64,000 nt of DNA from Drouetiella hepatica Uher 2000/2452 (GTDB taxonomy: Bacteria > Cyanobacteriota > Cyanobacteriia > Elainellales > Elainellaceae). Under the pieces are notes generated by a model. The model was not told the origin of the DNA. It was given only the letters and a program-made list of their open reading frames with translations, and searched no databases. Made by a program: the position numbers and the translations under genes. Positions 52,708 through 63,124 of the stretch are shown here, piece by piece. Numbering within the stretch: the first letter of the stretch is position 1; every line of letters begins with the position of its first letter. The stretch spans positions 161,467-225,466 of the forward strand of contig JAHHHD010000006.1 of assembly GCA_019359505.1 (NCBI GenBank). The letters are read 5' to 3'.

Positions 52708-54099
52708 ATGGTGAATTGTGTAAATGAAGTTTCGAGATCGGTGAAAGGGATTACTGTTACCCAATTGGCAAATCAGCTTCAAAGTGTTGCTCACTCCCAA
52801 TTTAGCGGTAGATTGGATTTCCTGACTGCCAACGAAAGGCAGTGGAGTCTCTACTTTCGACTAGGTCGGTTAATTTGGACAGCAGGGGGCGAGCACCGAT
52901 TTCGACGCTGGCATCGCTTGATGAAGCAATTTTGTCCTACCATTCACCCCAATGCTATTCAGCCCAAGGAAAAAGAGCTTCCGCGCTACTGGGAGTATCT
53001 GGTGTTATCGGTCTTGCTTAAACGGCAGCATATTAAACGTGAGACAGTAATCTCTCTCATTCAAACGGCAGCTTTTGAAGTCTTGTTTGATCTGCTCCAT
53101 GCTAGCGAGCAAATTACGCAAATTAGCTACGCTCCTGACAAACAGGAGCAGTTTGGCGATCCGCTAGCACCTCTTAGCGCAGAGCAAGTGCTTGAGCAAG
53201 CGCGACAGTCTTGGAGCGAGTGGAATAGTGCAGGACTGGTGCATTATTCGCCGAATGCGGTGCCCGTGATTAAGCGTCCGGCTGATTTGAAGCAAGCCGT
53301 GAGCGCCAAAACTTATCAGACGCTAGAAACGCTGATGCGCGGGGATCTAACCCTGAGAGACTTAGCGAAAGCCACAGGGCAAGAGTTGCTTACCTTAACC
53401 CGTGTGTTGGCACCTCACATTCAGCGAGACTTGATTGAGCTGTGCCAAATGCCAGACTTTCCGCCTCCCGGCTGCTCCGAAGGCGGAGCAGTTGCTGCCG
53501 TGTCTACGCCCAATCCTCCGGTAGCGGCACCTACGACAGCCGTCTCTCCTGCAATTAACGCCCCGCTGATTGTCTGCATCGACGATAGCCTGTCAGTCTG
53601 CAAATTAATGGAGCAGATCATGACATCAGCTGGCTATCGCTATGTGAGCGTTCAGGATTCGGTTCATGCTCTACCGCTACTGTTGGAAAACAAGCCAGCT
53701 TTGATCTTTCTAGATCTAGTAATGCCGATCGCCAGCGGCTACGAAATTTGCTCTCAGATTCGTCGGATGTCTGCCTTCAAAAATACCCCGGTTGTGATCT
53801 TGACGGGAAATGACGGCATTGTCGATCGAGTGCGTGCCAGGGTAGTTGGCGCGTCCGACTTCCTGTCAAAGCCTGTGAATACAGAGAAGGTGCTGGCGAT
53901 CGTCCGTCAATACTTACCGATCGCACCAAATTCCATAGCGCCCAATTCCACTCCATCTGTCACTTCATCTAAACAGAACACTGTTGATAGATCCATTCTT
54001 GTTGAGCAGCCTGCTTTTCCAGGGAACACTTACGAGATGGGTGAAACTACCGCCTTACTTCTTCAAAAAGGCATGAGCGAAACCTCTGCGATTCCGTAG
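52708..54099 (+). CDS. pixG: PixG/PilG-like response regulator with PATAN domain
   Basis: A protein of 463 residues from ATG 52708 (GGTGAG upstream; GTG 52684 and other in-frame starts are possible). An N-terminal PATAN/DUF4388 domain (about 10-100, FSGRLDFLTANERQWSLYFRLGRLIWTAGGEHRFRRW) is followed by a helical region and a receiver at about 290-410 (VCIDDSLSVCKLMEQI, ALIFLDLVMP, VVILTGNDG, FLSKPVN). This is the PixG/PilG plan: a CheY-like output that talks to type IV pili. It is first of the operon pixG-H-I-J-L. Confidence 0.88.
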   Translation: MVNCVNEVSRSVKGITVTQLANQLQSVAHSQFSGRLDFLTANERQWSLYFRLGRLIWTAGGEHRFRRWHRLMKQFCPTIHPNAIQPKEKELPRYWEYLVLSVLLKRQHIKRETVISLIQTAAFEVLFDLLHASEQITQISYAPDKQEQFGDPLAPLSAEQVLEQARQSWSEWNSAGLVHYSPNAVPVIKRPADLKQAVSAKTYQTLETLMRGDLTLRDLAKATGQELLTLTRVLAPHIQRDLIELCQMPDFPPPGCSEGGAVAAVSTPNPPVAAPTTAVSPAINAPLIVCIDDSLSVCKLMEQIMTSAGYRYVSVQDSVHALPLLLENKPALIFLDLVMPIASGYEICSQIRRMSAFKNTPVVILTGNDGIVDRVRARVVGASDFLSKPVNTEKVLAIVRQYLPIAPNSIAPNSTPSVTSSKQNTVDRSILVEQPAFPGNTYEMGETTALLLQKGMSETSAIP

Positions 54100-54162
54100 C
54101 TGCACGTTTACTTCAAAAGCGTCAGCTTCTTTCAATACACCGTTACCGGAGCATTTCATCCT

Positions 54163-54528
54163 ATGAGTACTGTTTTGTTAATTGAAGACAGTTTGACGGA
54201 ATCCGAGATTCTTACCCGATATCTCCAGCAGGCAGGTTTGTCGGTGATCAGCGCCAAGAGTGGTGAAGAAGCGCAGGATTGCCTGAATTGGCAAAAACCT
54301 GACCTAATTGTTCTAGATGTGATCTTGCCGGGACAGAGCGGTTTTGAACTTTGCCGCGAATTCAAGGCAAACCAGGAAACCAGCAAAATTCCCATCGTCA
54401 TGTGTTCCACCAAAAATACTGACGTAGATAAGATGTGGGGCAACATGTTAGGAGCCGATGCCTATCTGCCGAAACCCGTCAATCAGCAGGAATTTTTGCA
54501 AACCATCAGCCGTCTGATAGGGAGATAG
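54163..54528 (+). CDS. pixH: PixH/PilH-like single-domain response regulator
   Basis: A 121-residue receiver with LIEDSLTESEIL, acceptor Asp in DLIVLDVILPGQSG, MCSTKNTDVD and the Lys in YLPKPVN. In phototaxis operons this CheY-like protein is the second output or phosphate sink of the CheA-like kinase. The CheW gene starts 2 bp after its stop. Confidence 0.9.
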   Translation: MSTVLLIEDSLTESEILTRYLQQAGLSVISAKSGEEAQDCLNWQKPDLIVLDVILPGQSGFELCREFKANQETSKIPIVMCSTKNTDVDKMWGNMLGADAYLPKPVNQQEFLQTISRLIGR

Positions 54529-54530
54529 GT

Positions 54531-55523
54531 ATGGCGCAGTCACAAGATGACAGCCACAACCATGCCCATCTCTTGCAGCTAGCTTACCAGGGCGATGCGA
54601 GAGCGATCGCCACCCTGATGAATCGCCACCTCAAGCGGCAAAGGATGTTGGCTCAGGTAGGCTGGAAGGGCAGCGGTCTACATGTGTTCATTGAAGCAAT
54701 TCAGGCTCCTAATCCAGAGCCGCTCATGTCTAGCATTTATCGTACGGTTTTGAGGCTACAGCTCAGCAGCCTCAAAACCTTGAAGGTGAGCTGTCGGCAA
54801 ATAGGCACACCTCATATTGCCTGGAGCCAAGAGCGATCGATCGCACCTGTTCAAAAGGCTATGGCTCAGACAAGCGGAATTCAGAGCGGAATTCAGAGCA
54901 GCGATCGCCCGTTGCCCGATCGCCCATCGCCTGCTCCTACTTCTCTGATAGATTGGCTGAACCAGAAGGCGCAGGCAGATCTGTCAGCTCTGATTCAGCC
55001 CATTTCTGCCGTTGATGCCGATCAAACAGAATTACGATTTCTACGATTCTCATTTAGCCGTTCAGAGACAGCGCTGTTACCTCTAGCCAGCATTCGGCAG
55101 GTCATGAAAGTACATCCTCAGAGAATCTTGCCTGTTCCCGATATGCCAACTTCCGTGCTGGGAATCTGCAACTTTCGCGGAGAAATCCTGTGGCTGGTTG
55201 ATCTAGGGCTGCAAATTGGCTTTCAAGGCGTTGCTCAGCAGAACGCGCTTTCGTCACAAGCCGCTTATGCAAATCACTCAGAGCAGTTTTTGGGATGGAT
55301 GGCGATCGTCATCCAGGCTCAAGGGAAATCCTTAGGACTCATTGTTCCTGAAATTATTGACATTGAAAGCCACAACCCTAGACAGCTTCAGTCTGCGGCG
55401 ATCGATCTCTTTCCACCCACTTTACTGCCGTTCATTCAAGGCTACCTCGTTCGTTCTAGTAGCCCGGTTCTAGATGCCAACGCCTTGATTGCTGATTCTC
55501 GATTGCAAGTTCATGCTGCCTAA
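54531..55523 (+). CDS. pixI: PixI-like CheW adaptor protein
   Basis: A 330-residue protein. Residues about 175-325 are the CheW domain that links receptor and kinase (FSRSETALLPLASIRQVMKVHPQRILPVPDMPTSVLGICNFRGEILWLVDLGLQIG). The N-terminal 150 residues carry a conserved helical part (HLLQLAYQGDARAIATLMNRHLKRQRML) seen in other cyanobacterial CheW-like proteins. I start at ATG 54531, 2 bp after the pixH stop; an overlapping in-frame upstream start would read into pixH. Confidence 0.9.
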   Translation: MAQSQDDSHNHAHLLQLAYQGDARAIATLMNRHLKRQRMLAQVGWKGSGLHVFIEAIQAPNPEPLMSSIYRTVLRLQLSSLKTLKVSCRQIGTPHIAWSQERSIAPVQKAMAQTSGIQSGIQSSDRPLPDRPSPAPTSLIDWLNQKAQADLSALIQPISAVDADQTELRFLRFSFSRSETALLPLASIRQVMKVHPQRILPVPDMPTSVLGICNFRGEILWLVDLGLQIGFQGVAQQNALSSQAAYANHSEQFLGWMAIVIQAQGKSLGLIVPEIIDIESHNPRQLQSAAIDLFPPTLLPFIQGYLVRSSSPVLDANALIADSRLQVHAA

Positions 55524-55559
55524 CTGTCCTAACTTTTTCTGCTTTTGGAGATTATTTCT

Positions 55560-58500
55560 GTGAACACCCCACTTTTCGATCAGGATTTGTTTACCTTATT
55601 TCAGGAACCATCAGAAGAGCCAATTGCATCTCCTATGAGGCTTCCCACCGCAGCCGAGTACTTTGGTAGCCCACCTCTAGATAACTCTCAGAGCAATGGC
55701 TTTCAGGGCAATGGCTCTCAGGGCAATGGCTCTCAGGGCTACAGCATCAAAAGTCCAGATAGCGGCGTGTCTGGCGTATCGAGTCATGGCGTATCGAGTC
55801 ATGGTGCATCAAGCCATGGCGTATCGAGTCATGGCGCATCGGGTAATGGCAATGGATATGGAGCAGGTGACGGCAGTCGTACCGCTCAACCTGCCAGCTA
55901 CGCCTCTGTTGGACATTCTCCTGATCCCAACGCTGCAATTCAGTCGGCGCTGTCAGTCATTCAGGTTGTCCGTAAAGAGATGGAAAAAACTCAGGCGGCA
56001 TTCAAAATTGAACTGACCAAAGCAGGACTCTCAAATAATCCTGGCATTGTGGAAAAGCTGAATCAATTCGACAAGCTGCCTGCTGTCCTAGATAAGCTAG
56101 GTCATGTCGTTCAGAATCAGTTTCAGGGACAGCTTTCTGCCACTGTCCAGCAGCAGTTTGCCGCCAATCGAGAGTGGCTAGGCGCGATCGCCCAACATAT
56201 GCAGCGAGCCGATACCCAAGACGAGCTGTTTGCCATGATGGTGAATGAAATTCGCGATCGCCTCCATGCCGACCGGGTAATCGTTCTAGGATTCGACACT
56301 GAAAATAAAGGAACAGTTCTGACTGAATCGATCGCCCCTGCCTGGACTCCAATGCAAGGCGAGCAGCTCCCTGCTGTGATATTTGGAGCTGAAAATGTTC
56401 GTGACTACGCCCGCAGACAATTTGTAACGCTGCAAAGTCAAGACCCAGATCGCGTGTTTGCCTATCACCGCCAGCTGCTCGAGAAGTTCCAGATTCTGGC
56501 GAGTCTGGCAATTCCTATCATGGTTAACGATCGCGTTCAAGGTCTGCTCGTGGTGCATCAGTGTCGGCAGGTGCGTGCTTGGCAAGAGCAAGAAATTTAT
56601 CTGCTTACCGATATTACCGCTAAGCTCACCCTGGCATTGCAGTTTATTCAGTCTAAAATGCAGCTTAAGCTAGTGGCGGCACGAGAACAGGCAACCGCCA
56701 AAGTGATTCACAAGATTCGCAGCACAGTAGACATGCAGGCAATCTTCAGAGTCACAACTCAAGAAGTCAGCCGCTTGCTGAACGTAGAGCGCGTCACCAT
56801 CTATAAATTTCGCCCTGATTTCTTTGGCGATTTTGTTGAAGAAACAGTCATCGGTAACTATCCCCGACTCGTGGGCAGCGGCTGGGAAGATCCTTACCTT
56901 AATGAGCATAAAGGCGGACGGTTTCGCAAAAACGAGCCGCTAATTGTAGACAACATCCATGTGGGTGAAACCCTCTGGGCAGGGGGGCAACTCAACACTC
57001 AGGCTCCGCGTAAGCCTCTGACCGACTGCCACGTTGAAGCCTTGCGACACTATCAGGTACAAGCCTGTGCGGTAGTCGCCATCTTCCAAGGGCAAAAACT
57101 TTGGGGATTGCTGTCTACCTTCCAAAATAGCAGCACACGCAACTGGCAAGAGGTAGAAATTCAGCTCTTGATGCAGATTGCGAATCAGTTGGGTATTGCC
57201 CTCCAGCAGGCAGAATTTGTTGAGCAGGTTGCTGCTAAGGAAGTTCAGCTTGAAAAACTGATGGCGCGAGAAAAGGCAACCGATCGCGTTATCCAAAAAA
57301 TCCGCAGCACGTTGGATGTGCAGAGCATCTTTAAAGTGACGACTCAAGAACTCAGCCGCTTGCTGAACGTAGAGCGCGTCACCATCTATAAATTCCGTCC
57401 CGATTTCTTTGGTGATTTCATTGAAGAAACAATTTCTGGCAACTACCCCCGACTTGTGGGCAGCGGCTGGGAAGATCCCTACATTAGTGAGCATAAAGGC
57501 GGACGGTTCCGCAAAAACGAGCCGCTGATCGTAGACGATATTCGCATCGGCGAGACCCTCTGGACTGGAGGGCAGATGAAGGCTCAAGCCCCCCGCAAGC
57601 CCCTGAGCGACTGCCACGTTGAAGCTTTGCGTCACTATCAGGTAGAAGCCTGTGCTGTGGTTGCCATCTTTCAGGGAAAGAACCTTTGGGGCTTGCTCTC
57701 TGCTTTTCAAAACACAGGCACAAGGCGATGGGAAGAGGCAGAAATTAATCTGCTGATGCAAATTGCTAACCAGTTGGGGATTGCGCTGCAACAGACAGAA
57801 TTTGTTGAGGAAGCCCAAGCAAAAACTCTGCAAATGCAAAGGGCGATCGATCGGGAGCAGGCACTTGCCCGCGTCATCAACCGGATTCGCAACACCCTGG
57901 ATATTGAAGCCATCTTTAAAGCTGCAACCCAAGAAGTCCGGAGTTTGCTAAACGTAGAGCGTGTCACCATCTACAAATTTCGAGCCGATTTCTTTGGTGA
58001 CTTTACCGCAGAGTCAGTAACGGGCGGATACCCTAGCCTGACGGGCAGCGGCTGGGAAGATCCTTACATTGGAGAACATCAGGGCGGCAGATTTCGCCAC
58101 AATATTCCTCTGGTTGTGGACGACATTTATTTGGGCGAAACGCTATGGGAAGCAGGACACCTCAACCTTCAAGCTCCTCGTAAGCTCATGACCGATTGCC
58201 ATGTAGAAGCCCTAGAAGGCTATCAGGTGAAAGCCTGTGCAGTAGTATCTATTTTCCAGGGAAATCAGCTTTGGGGGCTGCTTTCTGCCTTTCAAAATAG
58301 CAGTTCGCGCGTGTGGGAAGAGGGGGAAGTTAATCTGCTGATGCAGGTGGCAAACCAGTTGGGTATTGCCCTCCAGCAGGCTGAATATACCGAGCAACTC
58401 AAGGTGCAGTCACAGCAGCTTACCGAGGCAGCAGCGAGAGAAAAAGCCTCCAAAGAGCTGCTTCAGCAGCGGGCTGTACAGCTTTTGATGGCAGTACGTC

Positions 58501-59444
58501 CGGCTCTGGAGGGCGATCTCACAGTCCGTGCGCCGATTACAGAAGATGAGATGGGAACGATCGCCGATGCTTACAACAACACTCTCCAATCTCTGCGAAA
58601 GATTGTGTTGCAGGTGCAGGATGCCGCCACCCGCATGAGCGATACCTCTCAAAGCAATAGCAGCGAGATTGCCAAGCTAGCGCAAGGTGCCCAGCAAGAA
58701 TCGCAGCAGATGACGGCAGCCCTAGCGCAAATTCAGACCATGGCAGAAGGAACACGAGCTGTTGCCAGCAGTGCCCAACAGGTGGAAACTGCCGTCCAGC
58801 AAGCCAACCATACTGTGCAGCAGGGCGACACCGCCATGAACCGCACGGTGGAGGGAATTCAGGCTATTCGGCAGACGGTGTCAGAAACTAGCAAGAAGAT
58901 TAAGCGCCTGAGCGAATCTTCTCAGAAAATTTCTAAGGTCGTAAACCTAATTGCAGGATTCACGACTCAGACCCAGCTATTGGCGCTAAATGCGGCGATC
59001 GAAGCAACTAGAGCGGGCGAGTACGGCAGAGGATTTGCTGTGGTTGCCGATGAAGTCCGCTCTCTGGCTCAGCAGTCGGCAGAAGCGACGACTGAGATTG
59101 AAAAACTGGTTCAGGAAATTCAGGCAGAAACCAGCATGGTGTCTCAGGTCATGGAAACGGGCATTGAGCAAGTCGTGAACGGCACCACGCTAGTTAACGA
59201 AACCCGCCAAAGCTTGACGGCAATTATGAGCGCCACTGCTCAGATTAGCCAGCTTGTGCAGTACATCACCCAAGCCACCCAGACTCAAACCCAGGACTCG
59301 CAGCGAGTGGCTCAGACCATGACAGACGTGGTGGCGATCGCCAACGAAAGCTCTGTCGCTACCGAACAAATTGCCACTTCATTTCAGCAGCTTTTGCTCA
59401 CTGCTAGCGACCTGCAAACCACCGTTAAACAGTTCAAGCTGTAA
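55560..59444 (+). CDS. pixJ: PixJ-like methyl-accepting taxis receptor with four GAF domains
   Basis: A 1294-residue receptor without clear membrane helices. The order is: low-complexity N terminus with NGSQG and GVSSHG repeats (about 45-110), GAF1 (about 205-370), three near-identical GAF domains with a 195-residue period (about 370-960), a HAMP-like linker (about 965-1015) and a signalling domain with the conserved tip [36 protein letters not shown]2-4 each have DCHVEAL at the cyanobacteriochrome Cys position (Cys490, Cys685, Cys880). I start at GTG 55560, with GGAG nine bases upstream. It likely senses light and drives phototaxis via pixL, but bilin binding is unproven. Confidence 0.87.
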   Translation: MNTPLFDQDLFTLFQEPSEEPIASPMRLPTAAEYFGSPPLDNSQSNGFQGNGSQGNGSQGYSIKSPDSGVSGVSSHGVSSHGASSHGVSSHGASGNGNGYGAGDGSRTAQPASYASVGHSPDPNAAIQSALSVIQVVRKEMEKTQAAFKIELTKAGLSNNPGIVEKLNQFDKLPAVLDKLGHVVQNQFQGQLSATVQQQFAANREWLGAIAQHMQRADTQDELFAMMVNEIRDRLHADRVIVLGFDTENKGTVLTESIAPAWTPMQGEQLPAVIFGAENVRDYARRQFVTLQSQDPDRVFAYHRQLLEKFQILASLAIPIMVNDRVQGLLVVHQCRQVRAWQEQEIYLLTDITAKLTLALQFIQSKMQLKLVAAREQATAKVIHKIRSTVDMQAIFRVTTQEVSRLLNVERVTIYKFRPDFFGDFVEETVIGNYPRLVGSGWEDPYLNEHKGGRFRKNEPLIVDNIHVGETLWAGGQLNTQAPRKPLTDCHVEALRHYQVQACAVVAIFQGQKLWGLLSTFQNSSTRNWQEVEIQLLMQIANQLGIALQQAEFVEQVAAKEVQLEKLMAREKATDRVIQKIRSTLDVQSIFKVTTQELSRLLNVERVTIYKFRPDFFGDFIEETISGNYPRLVGSGWEDPYISEHKGGRFRKNEPLIVDDIRIGETLWTGGQMKAQAPRKPLSDCHVEALRHYQVEACAVVAIFQGKNLWGLLSAFQNTGTRRWEEAEINLLMQIANQLGIALQQTEFVEEAQAKTLQMQRAIDREQALARVINRIRNTLDIEAIFKAATQEVRSLLNVERVTIYKFRADFFGDFTAESVTGGYPSLTGSGWEDPYIGEHQGGRFRHNIPLVVDDIYLGETLWEAGHLNLQAPRKLMTDCHVEALEGYQVKACAVVSIFQGNQLWGLLSAFQNSSSRVWEEGEVNLLMQVANQLGIALQQAEYTEQLKVQSQQLTEAAAREKASKELLQQRAVQLLMAVRPALEGDLTVRAPITEDEMGTIADAYNNTLQSLRKIVLQVQDAATRMSDTSQSNSSEIAKLAQGAQQESQQMTAALAQIQTMAEGTRAVASSAQQVETAVQQANHTVQQGDTAMNRTVEGIQAIRQTVSETSKKIKRLSESSQKISKVVNLIAGFTTQTQLLALNAAIEATRAGEYGRGFAVVADEVRSLAQQSAEATTEIEKLVQEIQAETSMVSQVMETGIEQVVNGTTLVNETRQSLTAIMSATAQISQLVQYITQATQTQTQDSQRVAQTMTDVVAIANESSVATEQIATSFQQLLLTASDLQTTVKQFKL

Positions 59445-59494
59445 GTCTTGTCACCGCCAAAAAACTGCTGCAAAAATCTGCAAAACCCCCGATT

Positions 59495-62400
59495 ATGCCC
59501 ATTACCTCTACCATTCGTCAGGAAGACTACGCCAACTTCCTCTCCGAAGCCAACGATTTGCTGCAAACGATCGAACAGGAACTGTTCAATCTGAAACAAG
59601 GGCGCACCCCAGCTCAAGTTCACAACTTAATGCGGGCGGCTCACACTCTCAAGGGAGCCGCTGCCAGCATTGAGTTAGAGACAGTTAAATCAGTAGCACA
59701 TGTCCTGGAGGATGTGTTTAGGGCGCTGTACAACCCAGAAATCGTCATTGATGCTGAAGTTGAAACCCTGCTATTTCAGGCATACGAGTGTTTGAGAGAG
59801 CCGCTAATGGCGGAGTTTATGGGCACATCAATTGATGAATCGGATGTGTTGAATCGATCGGCTACTGTTCTGTCTCGGCTGCAAGTTAAGTTTGGGGAGT
59901 TATTTGACCACGATCCGCCGATGCCTACCTCTACCGAACTCGGTTTTGACATGGTGGAATCCATGTTTGCCAGCGGGGTCGAGCAGCGTTTGCAGAATTT
60001 GGCGATCGCTCTTACTCAACCTCCCCCCATCCTTATCCATCGGCTACAGGCTGAAGCGGAGGTTTTTCTGGGTTTAGCCGAGTCTTTACAGCTCAGTGGA
60101 TTTGGTGAAATTGCTGAGATGACCTTGACCGCTCTGGCTGCCCATCCCGATCGAGTCCAGCAGATTGCTGAACTGGCCTTAGCCGATTTCCGCCAGGGAC
60201 AAGCAGCCGTTTTAAGGGGCGATCGCACCCAGGGCGGATCACCTTCTCCAGCTCTCAAACAATTCAGTCAGCCGCCTTGTTCAACCTCATCATCTTTTAC
60301 CGCCCCCGAATCTCCCGATCCGATCGCGCTTTTGACTTTGGATGTGCTTTTTGGGGATATCTCGCTAGAGTCTAGCTCCACGATTCAAGCAGAGATCGCT
60401 CAGCCTCAAGATATCTCGCTAGAGCCTAGCTCCACGATTCAGGCAGAGATCGCTCAGCCTCAAATCGCTCAGCCTCAAATCGCTCAGCCTCAAATCGCTC
60501 AGCCTCAAATCGCTCAGCATGAAGCGATCGCGCCCCCTTTTACCGAGCCACCTTTACTTTCACTCCCCCTTCCCCCACCGCCCCTCTCCCCTCCCCCCGA
60601 TCCCACCCCTCCACTCCTTTCACTCCCCCTTCCCCCCTCCCCCCTTCCCTCGCCACCCCTCGCCTCTCCCCCCGATCCCACCCCTGTCATTCGTGTCAAC
60701 CTTGAGCAGCTCGAACGCCTCGATCACTTGGCTGGTGAGCTGTTAATCAACCAAAATCAGCAAACCAATCAGGATGCTCAGTTTCGCTTAGGTGTTCAAG
60801 AACTTTTGGGCTACCTGAGACAGCATCAGCGCACCCTCAGCGAGCTGCAAAGCTGGTCAGATTTGACTCTGTCCAATGAAGGGGTCTATGAAGGGCATAT
60901 GGCTCAACGGTTCACCTCCAGTGCGCTCAATTCCTTTGATGCCCTAGAGATGGATCGATATACCGACTTTCATAGGCTGGTGCAGTCGGCGCTTAATGAT
61001 TCAGTACAGCTAGAAATGGTGGGAGAAACGCTGGAATACCAAATCCGCACCGTGAGGCAAACCCGCGAAGCTCAGAAAAGATTGCTCACTAGCGTTCAAG
61101 ATGATCTGACAACCGCGCGAATGCAGCCCTTGGGCGATGTGCTGAATCGGTTTCCACGGGTGTTACAGCAGCTTGCCGTCGCTCACGATAAGCCTGTGAA
61201 CATGACGCTAAGCGGTACCCATGTGTTGGTAGATAAGGCGATCGCCGAGAAACTCTACAATCCCCTACTACACCTAGTACGCAACGCCTTTGACCACGGG
61301 ATTGAAGCCGTTGAACACCGTCGAGCTAGCGGCAAACCAGAGATAGGGCAAATTCAAATTCATGCATATCATCAGGGCAACCGAACGCTGATTGAAATTC
61401 GGGATGATGGGCAAGGAATTGACTGGCAGAAAGTCCGTGACAAGGCTAGAGCGATCGGGCTGCTCAGCCCAGAAGCAGCCAGAGAATCTACCCCTGCCCA
61501 GCTCTCGGAGTTTCTGTTTCAATCGGGTTTTTCGACCGCCGCCCAAGTGAGTGATTTATCAGGGCGGGGAGTTGGGTTGGACATGGTGCAAGCGCAAATT
61601 CAGGCTGCAAAAGGTACCGTTACCGTTAATTCCAGTCCAGGACAGGGAACTACCTTTATTCTGTCTTTGCCACTGTCTCTCACCATTACCCGGCTGATGG
61701 TTTGCCAGAGCCGAGGTATGACCTACGCTTTGTCTATCAATACTATTCAGCAGGTGATTCTACCCAAGGCTGACCAGTTGAGTCAGACAAACCAGCAGAT
61801 GATTTTGCACTGGCAGCTTGATCAGGCTGAGCAGATAATTCCGGTCTATGCTCTGTCTGAACTGCTCCATTACTCGCACCCAACTGAGCCTCAAGGTAAT
61901 GTGCACTCTCCAATTTTGCTAATGCGATCGCCCGATGGCGTATGGGGGCTACAGGTCGATCAAATGATTGGTGAACAGGAGTTAGTGATTCGCCCGCTGG
62001 GAACAGCGATCGCGCCTCCTCCCTATGTCTATGGCTGTAGCATTTTGGGCGATAGTCAGCTGACTTTGGTTATCGATCCGGCGTTTCTTCTGCAACAGTT
62101 TCGCGGATCTCAGGCTCGTAGATCTCAGTCGCGTGAATCTTTGCCTCGTGAATCTCAACTTCTCTCTTCCCAAGACGCAGCCCAGCATTCAGACCCTTTA
62201 ATGCCTGCCACTACACCTGTCGCCACCTCCAGTCTCCCTATTCACATCCTGCTGGTCGAGGACTCGCTGACGGTACGCCACACACTCGCAAGAACTCTGC
62301 AAGAACGAGGCTACCGCGTTTCCCAGGCAGGTGATGGTCTAGAGGCTTTTGCCTACCTTCAGCAACATGCCGACGTTCATCTGATCATCTCTGATATTGA

Positions 62401-62626
62401 AATGCCTCGAATGAATGGCTTTGAATTTTTGACCCAGCTCCGAAAAACGCCCGACCTCCAAGCTATCCCCGTCGTCATGCTGACTTCCCGCAGTACTGGC
62501 AAATATCGTCAATTTGCGACAGAGCTTGGAGCCAATGCCTTCATCAGCAAGCCTTACTCTCCCGAAGAGCTTTTGGCAACATTAGGCAGTCTCGTTGCCG
62601 CACCAGATCTGGTGCCATCGCTCTAG
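59495..62626 (+). CDS. pixL: PixL-like hybrid CheA histidine kinase
   Basis: A 1043-residue kinase: HPt with phospho-His50 (MRAAHTLKGAAASIE), a second helical HPt-like region to about 240, a variable Gln/Pro-rich linker (about 255-405) with IAQPQ repeats, dimerisation helices, HATPase (NPLLHLVRNAFDHGIE, EIRDDGQGID, GRGVGLDMVQ), CheW domain (about 735-875) and a C-terminal receiver with acceptor Asp967 (LIISDIEMP). It should autophosphorylate under pixJ control and pass phosphate to PixG and PixH. The ATG has no strong ribosome site, so coupling to pixJ, 50 bp away, is possible. Confidence 0.92.
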   Translation: MPITSTIRQEDYANFLSEANDLLQTIEQELFNLKQGRTPAQVHNLMRAAHTLKGAAASIELETVKSVAHVLEDVFRALYNPEIVIDAEVETLLFQAYECLREPLMAEFMGTSIDESDVLNRSATVLSRLQVKFGELFDHDPPMPTSTELGFDMVESMFASGVEQRLQNLAIALTQPPPILIHRLQAEAEVFLGLAESLQLSGFGEIAEMTLTALAAHPDRVQQIAELALADFRQGQAAVLRGDRTQGGSPSPALKQFSQPPCSTSSSFTAPESPDPIALLTLDVLFGDISLESSSTIQAEIAQPQDISLEPSSTIQAEIAQPQIAQPQIAQPQIAQPQIAQHEAIAPPFTEPPLLSLPLPPPPLSPPPDPTPPLLSLPLPPSPLPSPPLASPPDPTPVIRVNLEQLERLDHLAGELLINQNQQTNQDAQFRLGVQELLGYLRQHQRTLSELQSWSDLTLSNEGVYEGHMAQRFTSSALNSFDALEMDRYTDFHRLVQSALNDSVQLEMVGETLEYQIRTVRQTREAQKRLLTSVQDDLTTARMQPLGDVLNRFPRVLQQLAVAHDKPVNMTLSGTHVLVDKAIAEKLYNPLLHLVRNAFDHGIEAVEHRRASGKPEIGQIQIHAYHQGNRTLIEIRDDGQGIDWQKVRDKARAIGLLSPEAARESTPAQLSEFLFQSGFSTAAQVSDLSGRGVGLDMVQAQIQAAKGTVTVNSSPGQGTTFILSLPLSLTITRLMVCQSRGMTYALSINTIQQVILPKADQLSQTNQQMILHWQLDQAEQIIPVYALSELLHYSHPTEPQGNVHSPILLMRSPDGVWGLQVDQMIGEQELVIRPLGTAIAPPPYVYGCSILGDSQLTLVIDPAFLLQQFRGSQARRSQSRESLPRESQLLSSQDAAQHSDPLMPATTPVATSSLPIHILLVEDSLTVRHTLARTLQERGYRVSQAGDGLEAFAYLQQHADVHLIISDIEMPRMNGFEFLTQLRKTPDLQAIPVVMLTSRSTGKYRQFATELGANAFISKPYSPEELLATLGSLVAAPDLVPSL
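60364..60515 (+). repeat. Tandem repeats in the pixL linker
   Basis: A 54-bp unit (ISLE-SSTIQAEIAQPQ-) occurs twice, then ATCGCTCAGCCTCAA (IAQPQ) repeats four to five times. This is followed by C-rich stretches encoding Pro-Leu runs. The frame is kept and the length probably differs between strains. Confidence 0.88.
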
Positions 62627-62650
62627 GCTCCAAAATATGAAATCCAAAAT

Positions 62651-63124
62651 ATGAAATCCATGCCCACCGTCACTGCACCACCCCAAAGTCCGTCGATCGC
62701 CAAGCCAGATTTTCATAAAGCGATCGCCTTCCGAATTCATAATCATTGGCTGGCGCTCCCGCCTGCTACCGTTCTTCGAGTGATCCACAAAACCGCGCTC
62801 ACACAGGGCATGGGATCAACCCAACTGGTCTATCTGGGTAATCAGCCGCTGCAAGTTCTGGATCTGCGCCCGATGCTTGCAGCTTTGGGTTCCTCCTCTG
62901 CTGATGCCTCTTCAACTGCTGGACGGTTTTTCGTAATCGCGGCTTCTGGCAAAACTCTGAGTGCGATCGCAGTTGATCAGCCGCCTATCCTCGCGGAGCT
63001 GCCTGTCGCGTCAACTCATGCGGTACCCCCTGCCCAATACAAAGCCATGGGTGGTATTGCCAGCCATGTCGTGATCGTGCCGCAGTTAGGAATGGTTTTT
63101 CTGCTAAACCTCAGCAGCATTTAA
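62651..63124 (+). CDS. Second CheW-like adaptor protein
   Basis: A 157-residue CheW-domain protein (HNHWLALPPATVLRVIHKTALTQ, VYLGNQPLQVLDLRPMLAALG, FVIAASGKTLSAIAVDQPP). It follows pixL by 24 bp on the same strand and is a second adaptor of the operon, smaller than PixI. Its end overlaps the opposing moaE by 14 bp. An in-frame ATG three codons in is an equal start choice. Confidence 0.85.
   Translation: MKSMPTVTAPPQSPSIAKPDFHKAIAFRIHNHWLALPPATVLRVIHKTALTQGMGSTQLVYLGNQPLQVLDLRPMLAALGSSSADASSTAGRFFVIAASGKTLSAIAVDQPPILAELPVASTHAVPPAQYKAMGGIASHVVIVPQLGMVFLLNLSSI

Noticed and set aside
55775..55850. CRISPR-like repeats in pixJ
   Set aside because: The 15-bp units are adjacent without spacers and keep the reading frame of a protein linker.
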